The notes beneath the pieces were generated by a model that had not been told where the DNA came from, searched no databases, and worked only from the letters and a program-made list of their open reading frames with translations. A stretch of DNA of 64,000 nucleotides from Pseudomonas gingeri (GTDB lineage Bacteria > Pseudomonadota > Gammaproteobacteria > Pseudomonadales > Pseudomonadaceae): assembly GCF_013386165.1 (NCBI RefSeq), contig NZ_JACAOS010000021.1, positions 402,833 to 466,832 on the forward strand. The letters are read 5' to 3'. The position numbers were made by a program, and so were the translations under genes. This document shows positions 34,995-42,894 of the stretch, in pieces (within the stretch, counting starts at the first letter, position 1; each line of letters starts with the position of its first letter).

Positions 34995-36149
34995 ATGGAT
35001 ATTCAAGTCAATAAAAAAATGAAATCGAATGCGATTCGCTCTTATATTTTTGATATGTCGAAAATAAGAGTCGGTGACATATTGCTAAGCACCACCGAGA
35101 ATTGGAGGAGCACCGTAATCAAAAGCGTGACTCGCTCTGGGTTTAGTCACGCAGCAATTTTTGTGCACGACGGAGGGGTACTAATTGAGTCTGTTCCTCT
35201 TGGCGTAAAGTTGACGTCAGTGTTGGGCAGGGCTGTAAGAGATAAAGAAAGCATAAAGATACTTAGATTGCGTGAAGGAACTAATAATGCCGATATGAGT
35301 AGGTTGGCCGAGATTGCCAAATCACATCTGTATAAAAAATACTCGTTAAAAGGCGCTTTGTTGTGCGCTGCGCCTTTTGAGTCTTATGAGCTGGGCGCCA
35401 ATGAGCTGTTCTGCTCGCAGTTGATTGCGGAGAGTTACGTAGAATTTGGATTTCCATTATCGGATAGTGCGCCTCAAAAAATCTCCCCTGGGGATATACT
35501 AAAAAGCAATCGGCTGATCGATGTAAGTGAAGAGGTGTTAATGGAGGTGGTGCATGATGAAATGTCCGGCTTGAGTTATATTGAAGACGGTGCTAAAGAT
35601 GATCTGGGAGGTGATATTAATAAGCTGATCAATGAAATTGTAAGCAGTACATGTGATGCATGCGTTTTCATCGCAGAGTGTCAGCCCAAGTCTCTCGATG
35701 AGATCAGGTATATACTGCTTTTTGGCGCAAGAAGATATACGTCGTCTCAAATGTCAATGCTGGAGCAGGAGTTTGATAGAAGTTTGGCGGATAAGTTGGA
35801 AGTGCATCTTGAACTGTTGCGAAAGGTTTATAGTGTGTCGTTTGATGAGCCCCGAATAACGAAGATATTTATTGAAAGTGGGCTGGCTACGGAGCATGAG
35901 TTGAAACTCCGTCGCAAGTTGCTTTGCGATGCGGTAGAGGCTCATAAGCACAGTATCAGTCAAAGGATACAAGATATTAGTAGTTTTAGAGTGTGGAGAG
36001 TCGAATCTGAGTCCGAGAGAGAGATTCCAGCTTTGACTAAAGTTGACGAATTTTACATCGGGTTACTTGAGGATGAGAAGCTGCTGCTGGATTCAGCAGA
36101 AAGAGGTGCACAGATCATAACTGACTATCTAGCTGAGTCTAACATCTAG
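34995..36149 (+). CDS. YiiX/NlpC-P60-type cysteine peptidase-like protein
   Basis: The first 200 residues form a permuted NlpC/P60 (YiiX/YebB) fold: VGDILLSTTE, then SGFSHAAIFV with candidate His near residue 52, then NELFCSQLIAESY with candidate Cys near residue 140. Such enzymes cleave amide or thioester bonds in peptides, peptidoglycan or lipids. The C-terminal 180 residues are helical and unassigned. The gene is noticeably AT-rich compared with its surroundings, a sign of transfer. Its stop codon is the exact insertion point of the IS630 copy: TA is the duplicated target and the next G is the first base of the IS. Confidence 0.75.
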   Translation: MDIQVNKKMKSNAIRSYIFDMSKIRVGDILLSTTENWRSTVIKSVTRSGFSHAAIFVHDGGVLIESVPLGVKLTSVLGRAVRDKESIKILRLREGTNNADMSRLAEIAKSHLYKKYSLKGALLCAAPFESYELGANELFCSQLIAESYVEFGFPLSDSAPQKISPGDILKSNRLIDVSEEVLMEVVHDEMSGLSYIEDGAKDDLGGDINKLINEIVSSTCDACVFIAECQPKSLDEIRYILLFGARRYTSSQMSMLEQEFDRSLADKLEVHLELLRKVYSVSFDEPRITKIFIESGLATEHELKLRRKLLCDAVEAHKHSISQRIQDISSFRVWRVESESEREIPALTKVDEFYIGLLEDEKLLLDSAERGAQIITDYLAESNI

Positions 36150-37306
36150 TGTGCTGTTCTCGAAACAATTTTCCTGTGATATTGGCTACACTTCTCCTGC
36201 GCATCCAGCGCTCGGGGGAACGCCAATGAACGCCCAGGAAATTGTTCTCAGTCCAGAAGAGCAGTCCGAGTTGAGCCGCCGAGTTCGTTCGGCCACGATC
36301 AGTCAACGCGACGGTCGGCGTGCCCGAGTGATCCTGCTGGCAGCCCAAGGCTGCTCGCGAGTGGAGATCGCTCGCCTGACCGGACTCTCACTGCCTACGG
36401 TCACCAGTTGGTGCCAGCGTTTCCAAACCCTGCGATTGGACGGTTTGATCGACAAACCAGGGCGTGGCCGCAAAAGCTCGTTGCCCGAAGAGGCCGTGCG
36501 CCGTGTTCTGGAGAGCGTCACTCGGCCACCGTTCGGTGAGCCAAGGTGGAGTTGCCGCAGCATGGCGCGAGTCGCTGGGATCTCGGCCACGAGCGTCCAT
36601 AAACTGTGGGCCGCCAATGACTTGAAACCCCACCTGACCCGCACCTTCAAATTGTCCAATGACCCGCATTTCGAAGAGAAATTCTGGGACGTCATCGGGC
36701 TGTATCTGGATCCACCAGACAAAGCGCTGGTGCTCTGCTGCGATGAGAAAAGTCAGGTTCAAGCCCTTGAGCGAACTCAGCCGGGACTGCCACTGGGCAT
36801 CGGTCATATCCGAACTCAAACACACAATTATGTGCTCCATGGCTTACGGCACTGGACTATCTTCAGGGGCGCTTGATCAGTTGCATTGAACGCCAGCACC
36901 GGCATCAGGAGTGGCTGGCGTTTCTCAAGCAGATCAATCGTGAAACGCCCAAACATCTTGAGCTGCATCTGATCGTCGATAACTACGCCACCCACAAACA
37001 TCCGGCGGTCAGGGCGTGGCTTGCCAAGCACCCGCGCTTTCACATGCATTTCACCCCGACCTCCAGCTCATGGATGAACATGGTGGAGCGCTTCTTCCGC
37101 GACATCACGGTCTACCTGCGTGAAGGTAGCTTCGGCTCGGTACGTGAGTTGGAGGCTTCGATTATTGCGTTCATGGCCCTGCACAATGCGCAGCCAACCC
37201 GCTATGTCTGGAACGCAAAAGGAGAGGATATTCTGAACAAGATACAACGGCCCGTGAGGCAATGGCCTCACAGGCTAATGGGTAAGTTATTTCGAGAACA
37301 GTACAC
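36149..37306 (+). mobile_element. IS630-family insertion sequence, defective
   Basis: The element is about 1158 bases and is flanked by TA on both sides (36147-36148 and 37307-37308), the expected IS630 target duplication. Terminal inverted repeats of about 26 bases begin GTGTGCTGTTCTCGAAAC on the left and GTGTACTGTTCTCGAAAT on the inverted right, with few mismatches. It contains one transposase gene broken by a small internal deletion. The ends are intact, so it might still move if a related transposase is supplied elsewhere in the genome. Confidence 0.88.
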
Positions 37307-37316
37307 TAGGTGGTGA
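36226..37316 (+). pseudogene. IS630 transposase, frameshifted by an internal deletion
   Basis: The first frame (ATG 36226, preceded by GGGGGAA) carries the helix-turn-helix (VEIARLTGLSLPTVTSWCQRF) and the first catalytic Asp region (LCCDEKSQ). It stops at 36876. The second frame continues from about 36873 with ISCIERQHRHQEW, the second Asp (LIVDNYATHKHP) and the Glu (SSWMNMVERFF). Compared with family members, the HGTTTLFAALDYL region at the junction is shortened and out of frame, so a small deletion rather than programmed frameshifting is the likely cause. The second frame runs about three codons past the IS end. Confidence 0.85.
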
Positions 37317-37404
37317 CGGGCTGTCAGGTCGCCTAGATCGGCTGGGGCAGCTTTTGCTGCTGCCTTTTCTGCAAAGGAAAGGGCCTATCTTGGCAAGGCT
37401 CGTA

Positions 37405-38250
37405 TTAGTCTTGCCATTTTATACTGCTCGGCGAAGTGCCATCTAGTAATGGTCTCAGCCACTGAGCATGTTCCAAACCGTTAAGGTAATAGCTGGGATG
37501 GTGTTCCCACATTCCTGTTTCATCCAATTCGCCACAGAAATTATGAGCTTCGTAACGAATCCCTGGATGCTGGTTTATGAATTTGACGAACGTCTCGAGG
37601 TTGCCGTGCCCGGTAGCGCCCATTCCACTCCCCAAATAAAACCGTGTTGAACTGAAGCCAGCAGCAATTGAATGCTTGCCTTTTTCGACACGGAACATAA
37701 TCAACGTTCCATCGTGTCGACCAGAGGAGCCGCCAGCTTCCTCCTGACAGACGCGTACTAGTTTGATATGGGTGTTTGCATGGTCGATTGCAGGTGCGAA
37801 GAATTCTGCGTAACTGTTACCTATCTCAGGATAGGGAAACATCGATCCTTTCCCGCTTAGGAGCCACTCTAGGCTGCAACCGAATTGTTGAGTGATTTTT
37901 TCGGCCAGTGCGAAGGTCAGAGCCGATAGACCATCGATGCAGTCCATCAGTAGAGAGGGGGAGGGCTCATCCAGTCTCAGCGCTAAGTGTGGAGTATCGC
38001 TATGCTCGCCCCAGGCAAATACTCCGTCTTCTCGCAAGCGCTCAAAGAGGAATTTAAGCCGTTGGCCTACTTGACGCTGCCAAGCCTCGCGGAGCGAAAG
38101 CTGCTCTGGTGCTGGCTTGCTGAACGAATGGATGTACTGCTTGAGTGCAAAGCGAATTTCGCTCTCGAGCGATCGCTCATGGCTAGCTGCTGCCTCTTGA
38201 AGTTTGTAGTGCAAATCGTCGGGTAGGTCGCGGATGCTGATTCTGGCCAT
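37405..38250 (-). CDS. RHH (FitA/Arc-like) DNA-binding regulator with C-terminal sensor-like domain
   Basis: The 281-residue protein starts with a ribbon-helix-helix domain (ARISIRDLPDDLHYKLQEAA, then RSLESEIRFALKQYI). Residues 50-130 contain a second, HTH-like region (SALTFALAEKITQQFGCSLEWLLSGKG), as found in small prophage-type regulators. The C-terminal 130 residues are alpha/beta and unassigned. It is divergent from the nuclease-STAND gene, with three TCATTTTGA sites in the 170 bases between them. I infer that it represses itself and the STAND gene. RHH plus HTH in one regulator is unusual. Confidence 0.7.
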   Translation of the reverse strand: MARISIRDLPDDLHYKLQEAAASHERSLESEIRFALKQYIHSFSKPAPEQLSLREAWQRQVGQRLKFLFERLREDGVFAWGEHSDTPHLALRLDEPSPSLLMDCIDGLSALTFALAEKITQQFGCSLEWLLSGKGSMFPYPEIGNSYAEFFAPAIDHANTHIKLVRVCQEEAGGSSGRHDGTLIMFRVEKGKHSIAAGFSSTRFYLGSGMGATGHGNLETFVKFINQHPGIRYEAHNFCGELDETGMWEHHPSYYLNGLEHAQWLRPLLDGTSPSSIKWQD

Positions 38251-38266
38251 GGGCTTTCCTTTTGCG

Positions 38267-38316
38267 TCATTTTGAGGTCATTTTGATTTTTATTGGTCGA
38301 ATGTACGTCAAAATGA
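38267..38316. promoter_or_regulatory. operator array of three TCATTTTGA sites
   Basis: TCATTTTGA occurs at 38267-38275 and 38278-38286 as direct repeats 11 bases apart, one helical turn. The inverted form TCAAAATGA lies at 38308-38316 within ACGTCAAAATGACG. The sites lie between the RHH regulator (start 38250) and the divergent STAND gene (start 38420). Direct repeats one turn apart suit ribbon-helix-helix dimers binding side by side. Confidence 0.65.
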
Positions 38317-38419
38317 CGTGTATCGCAATTCTACAGCAAGCTCGCTACCCTATCTTCGACCTGATGCAAAACGATCCACTTTGTTCCAATGAGGGTCTTG
38401 GGGGAAATGTTGCAGATGA

Positions 38420-41400
38420 ATGAAGCGGATCAGCCTGGCGGAATTAATGGACCCTATTGACAAGCAGATCGCGCCTCCAAAATCTTGGGAGAAGTTCGAA
38501 GACCTTATACGTGCGCTGTTTGCTGCTGTCTGGAAAGCGCCTCTGACGCAAAAGAATGGTCGGAGTGGCCAGAGGCAAGACGGTGTGGATGTCTTCGGTA
38601 CACCTGAGGCTACGCCGGGCAAGGTTTCAGGTGTGCAATGTAAGGGTAAGAGCGAGGCTTATGGGGCCAAAGCAACGATTGCCGAGTTTAATGCTGAGCT
38701 TGCAAAGGCCGAAAAATTTAAGCCGACGCTTGGCCACTGGACCTTCGCGACTACAGCGCCAAATGATGGGGCACTCCAAGAGCATGCACGGCTAGTGTCT
38801 GAGAGGCGCGAGAAGCAAGGTCGTTTTCCTGTCGTTGCCATCGGTTGGGAAACAGTTCAGGCGCTGCTTTCCAGTCACCCTTCTGTGCTTGAAGAGTTCT
38901 ACTCCGAGCATGCGGGCAATTCTGAAAAAATACTGGAGGCTCTAAAGGCCCTTCCAAGTGCTCGCGAACTCGATCAGTTTCGGCGGGGCTTCATGGGGTT
39001 CATGCCTCGTGTAGCAGCACCGAATGCTGAGGACTCTTTGTGGTCTGAGGTTCAGTTTGATACTGCACGCGACCTTGGCCCCGCGCTGATGGGCCGTCCT
39101 CTTGGGCCTGCGGACGTTGCCGCTTGCCCGATGCTTCCTGAAGTGGCCGTTCTTATTGCCGACCTGGAGCGGGGCTGTTCGGCCCGACTCGTTGGAGTAC
39201 CCGGGGCAGGCAAGTCTATTTGCATCCTTCAGGCGGCGCTGCAGATGCGTGAACGTGGTTGGCGAGTTTTGCGATTTGCTGATCACACGGGAGAGGTTCC
39301 TCCATTGGTTGAGAGCTCAACCCCAATCCTATATCTCGTTGATGATGCGCATTTGGCTCGTCCGGCGCTGCTACGTGAGTTGGAGGAGCGCGCAACGACA
39401 TCTGTCTGGGTGCTGAGTGCGCACACGATTTCAGAGGATAAGGGTGGCTCTCCGGGGGCGATCCAACTTGATGCGAAGCGTGCGGTTCGCGTCATCGCGG
39501 ACGGGCTGCGGGCCTCTCCCGAAACCACGCTTGCTGCTGTTCGCCGTGCAGATGATGGGGTCGGAGATCGTGTAGGAGAGGAGCAACTCGACCACCGTCT
39601 TAACGATGCGGAGAAAGAGGCAGTCTACCCGTGGCAGTTCTGCTTCATCCTCGGAGGAGGATGGCGGCGGGCGAGCGCGTTGTCGAGTTCAGCTCGCGCC
39701 GCGAAAGCGGACCTGGTACTTGCCGCTGCGGCAATTCGTCAACTTGCCAGCCGCGATGCTCGTTGCTCACGCGACGCCCTGATTCAACTGATTGGTGGCG
39801 CGACGTCGATCGTTGATTTGGACCATGCAGTCGACTGGTTGGTCTCGCAGCGACTTCTGCTGAATGGGGACGATCTTCGGTGCCCGCACCAGCGTCTCGC
39901 TAGCGTTTTGCTTGAGCGTATTCTGGCGGGGCAGTCAGTCGAAGAGCATCAGACCATTGCTCGTATACTCGAGACTATATTCCATGACGAGGCGACACCT
40001 CTGATCGGTCTGAGTGTGTTGCTTCGCGAATTGTCATGGGCGGGTGGGGGCCCTCATTGGAGACAGCTTGTGCAACCGGCATGGCTTGTGTCCGTGTTGG
40101 AACGCTGCTGGGCTGCGACCGCACGGCTCGACATCCGCGATGCCTGTTGGCTGATTAGCAATTTGCATGGCTATCTGCATGACGAGATGGACCGAATTGC
40201 AAGTCATAAAGAAATTTTAGCGAAATGGATTCAGGCGGCTCCTGAAGGTGCGTGCTATGCGATTGGTCGGGTCATCAATCATGTTCACAATACCAATGAG
40301 GCTCTTGGCGAAAGTATTGTCTTATTGGTCGATCCGCGCGCACTGGCCCGAGCGATCAGTACGGCGGGACCATTGCATGCTGGTGAGATAGCTGAACTCA
40401 TCTCCATGATGCCTTTCGATAAGAATGATGCGTGGAAGAGCTATTATCTTGAGCATGTCGATCGCGAGGCTTGTCATCGTACAGTCTCGACTTGGCCGAA
40501 GGACGCCTATTTGTCAATCGTTGCCGATTTCTGCAAGCATTTCTGCTATTTCGAGCCAGAGTTCGGGGCTGTGTTGATTGAGGCTCTAATCCCAGCAATC
40601 GCCGACGGGCTGCGTGCTGATCCGCAAGAATCGTTTCATGAACTGAACGATATTGTGTGGAACTCGTTGCGACTCTACGATCCGCTCAGCATATATGTGG
40701 GCAAGCTAGCGCCCACAAGACGAATGCGACAAGTTGGACGCAAGATCTGTGCTTGCTGGTCGCCGCGGGATCTAGCGGCGAAATTATCCCGCAGCACGCA
40801 ACGCAACTACCAGTCTGCCGCCGGGCTGCTCAGTTTTATGCGCAAGGCCTCGCCAAAGCAGTTCGAGGCGACCGTGCTGTCGCTCGATTGGGACGCGATT
40901 GATCAGGCGATTGGTACACATTGGTCGGAAAATATTGGCGATGCGCGAATGCTGCTGGGTATCGCATATTCCTTGCCTGCTTCACGCCCGGCGATTGAAT
41001 CGCTAGTTGAGCGCAATGAGCCAAACATCGTCATCATGTCGACACATCTTGCGGCGCTCGCCCCGGCGAGTGCGTTGCGCCACGTTGCGGTGGGTAAACG
41101 CATTTCGATCTCCAATTGGGGTCATGTCGATTGGAAGCTAGGGACCTATGTTTTGGCGCGTTTTTCTCAGTTGGAACCGACATTGATTCCGGCCTTACTA
41201 GAGCCGCACTATGGAGGTATTGCGGCAGCGCTGTCGCAGTTCAGTCCGGCGTCCTACGGTGATGGCCTTCTGTTTCTACGCCTCCTCGCGCAGGTTGGGC
41301 CTGGTGGGTTAACCCCAGTGCTGGATCAGATTGATGTCGAAAAGGCAGAGCTTGGTTGGTGCAACGCGTTGCGCGGACGTGAAGTCAATCGCAAGCCTGG

Positions 41401-41569
41401 TACCAAAACACAGGTACGGCAGGTCGTTTCGTTGTTGATCCACCATGCACTCGATCGTAATGATGCCGTTGGTGACCTTTCGCGGCAATTGCGGCGAAAT
41501 TTCCCCCGACAATCTTTGCCCCTAACAAATACGATTGAACTAATCGACATGAGCGAGTCAGCTGACTAG
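38420..41569 (+). CDS. PD-(D/E)XK nuclease - STAND ATPase, candidate antiphage protein
   Basis: A 1049-residue protein. Residues 20-100 look like a restriction-endonuclease fold (WEKFEDLIRALF helix, RQDGVDVFG with Asp near 57, SGVQCKGKS with Gln 73 and Lys 75). Residues about 230-450 form a P-loop ATPase: Walker A GVPGAGKS at 259-266 and Walker B ILYLVDDAH at 303-311. The remaining 600 residues are helical and probably form a repeat sensor. This order, nuclease then STAND ATPase then sensor, is that of Avs-type proteins, which oligomerise on phage proteins and cut DNA. Family placement is by architecture, not search. Two ATGs overlap the start (38416 and 38420); only 38420 is in frame. Confidence 0.75.
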   Translation: MKRISLAELMDPIDKQIAPPKSWEKFEDLIRALFAAVWKAPLTQKNGRSGQRQDGVDVFGTPEATPGKVSGVQCKGKSEAYGAKATIAEFNAELAKAEKFKPTLGHWTFATTAPNDGALQEHARLVSERREKQGRFPVVAIGWETVQALLSSHPSVLEEFYSEHAGNSEKILEALKALPSARELDQFRRGFMGFMPRVAAPNAEDSLWSEVQFDTARDLGPALMGRPLGPADVAACPMLPEVAVLIADLERGCSARLVGVPGAGKSICILQAALQMRERGWRVLRFADHTGEVPPLVESSTPILYLVDDAHLARPALLRELEERATTSVWVLSAHTISEDKGGSPGAIQLDAKRAVRVIADGLRASPETTLAAVRRADDGVGDRVGEEQLDHRLNDAEKEAVYPWQFCFILGGGWRRASALSSSARAAKADLVLAAAAIRQLASRDARCSRDALIQLIGGATSIVDLDHAVDWLVSQRLLLNGDDLRCPHQRLASVLLERILAGQSVEEHQTIARILETIFHDEATPLIGLSVLLRELSWAGGGPHWRQLVQPAWLVSVLERCWAATARLDIRDACWLISNLHGYLHDEMDRIASHKEILAKWIQAAPEGACYAIGRVINHVHNTNEALGESIVLLVDPRALARAISTAGPLHAGEIAELISMMPFDKNDAWKSYYLEHVDREACHRTVSTWPKDAYLSIVADFCKHFCYFEPEFGAVLIEALIPAIADGLRADPQESFHELNDIVWNSLRLYDPLSIYVGKLAPTRRMRQVGRKICACWSPRDLAAKLSRSTQRNYQSAAGLLSFMRKASPKQFEATVLSLDWDAIDQAIGTHWSENIGDARMLLGIAYSLPASRPAIESLVERNEPNIVIMSTHLAALAPASALRHVAVGKRISISNWGHVDWKLGTYVLARFSQLEPTLIPALLEPHYGGIAAALSQFSPASYGDGLLFLRLLAQVGPGGLTPVLDQIDVEKAELGWCNALRGREVNRKPGTKTQVRQVVSLLIHHALDRNDAVGDLSRQLRRNFPRQSLPLTNTIELIDMSESAD

Positions 41570-41718
41570 GTATAAGGGCCGTAGCCACCAATTTCGCCCG
41601 CGAGTCGTGCAACGCTAAGCGCGGATCGCGATCGCTGAGGTACCAGAGTCGGTGCTGGAGCGACCCACCGCGAGTGCAAGCGAGACCTGGCGCCCTCGAC
41701 GGTGTGTTCTCTGGCGGC

Positions 41719-42894
41719 TCAGGTGTAGAGTGTCCCGGAGCTTCGGAGCTTGACGTATTGGACCGTAACGAACCTGGAGATGGCGGCGACGAAATCTTGT
41801 ACGAGCAGGTCTTCCAGCAGAAAATCCCGCAAGGTGAAGCCGCTCTTGAGGATGTCGAAGCGCGGAAGCGGTGTGTCGAGGGCGGCGCCCGATAGGTGGA
41901 CGAGGTTGTTCCGTACGGCCTGCAGCACTTCGTCGAAATCGAGGGCGAGGTCCTCCGCCGTGACACAGACTACCTCGTTCCGGGCGATGTCCAACGCCGC
42001 ACCGAGTCCGCCAACCGTTCGGACACCAGGTGTTTCCACCGTAGAGGTTGTCCAGTGTTCATGGAGCGGATTCGGCGCGACAATGTTCAGATCGATGCGC
42101 GTTCCGTTCCTGTTCTTTGGCACCCGTTTCAGTTTTATCTCCACCGATGCATCGGCAAACGAGCTGCCAAAATCAGAGACGCCAAATGGCATCGCGTCGT
42201 GGAACTGCACAATGTAAGTGCCTGCTGCGGGGTCTGCGGTGACCTGCGCGCGACTGTAAGCGTAGACGTCCTTTGATACTGAACCGTGCGTGAAGGAGTA
42301 GCCGTGACTCGAGAGGACGTCGCGCAGCGTCGCCTCGGCGGCGATCGACAGCAGCGCCACCGCGGCATCGTTGCGCTTCTGCCGTCGCGCCGTCGCAGCG
42401 CTTGCGAGATAGTTGACGATGTAAGGTGGCACGACGGTACCCCAGGGGCGAGCGAGCCACTCGCAGCTCATGCGAGTCTCCGGATCGCCAACCGGTAAGC
42501 GAACAGGCCACTCCACGACCCAGCGCATGTCAGTGGAAAGCGAAATTGTCTCGTCGGGTTGTTCGGTCTCGATACGCAGCAGATCCAGCAGGTCCAGCGG
42601 TCGGTATCCTGGCACGCCGCCCTGCGCATTGACGAGGCGGTAGACTTCCTCGAACAGTCGAAGCGCGATATCTAGGCCACGCAGCATCATAGGCGATTGG
42701 AAGATCCTCGCGATTTCGTTTCTCTTGCGGACGAATTCGGCAGGGCCGACCGGCGCGATGACGTGTGAAGGCGTGCCATCAGTCAACCGGTCCATGGCGG
42801 CGAACAGCAGGTGTTGCGAGTCGCCCAGAAGCTCGAGCACAGCATCGAGCGTCTGCTCTAGGACCCTGCCGCTGACATGAACGGGGTACTTCAT
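41719..42894 (-). CDS. partner protein with a HEPN RNase motif
   Basis: The 391-residue product has RNNLVH at residues 328-333, a match to the R-N-x3-H catalytic motif of HEPN ribonucleases, inside a helix (FDEVLQAVRNNLVHLSGA) near the C-terminus. The N-terminal two thirds are unassigned mixed alpha/beta (including LARPWGTVVPPYIVNYLAS). Its start overlaps the stop of the nuclease/pseudo-methylase gene by four bases (42891-42894), so translation is coupled and the two proteins probably form a complex. In HEPN systems the RNase is usually restrained by its partner. I know no described system with this pair. Confidence 0.65.
   Translation of the reverse strand: MKYPVHVSGRVLEQTLDAVLELLGDSQHLLFAAMDRLTDGTPSHVIAPVGPAEFVRKRNEIARIFQSPMMLRGLDIALRLFEEVYRLVNAQGGVPGYRPLDLLDLLRIETEQPDETISLSTDMRWVVEWPVRLPVGDPETRMSCEWLARPWGTVVPPYIVNYLASAATARRQKRNDAAVALLSIAAEATLRDVLSSHGYSFTHGSVSKDVYAYSRAQVTADPAAGTYIVQFHDAMPFGVSDFGSSFADASVEIKLKRVPKNRNGTRIDLNIVAPNPLHEHWTTSTVETPGVRTVGGLGAALDIARNEVVCVTAEDLALDFDEVLQAVRNNLVHLSGAALDTPLPRFDILKSGFTLRDFLLEDLLVQDFVAAISRFVTVQYVKLRSSGTLYT

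Noticed and set aside
36151..37316. programmed frameshift in the IS630 transposase
   Set aside because: No slippery sequence is evident at the junction, and the region corresponding to HGTTTLFAALDYL is shortened, which fits a deletion better.
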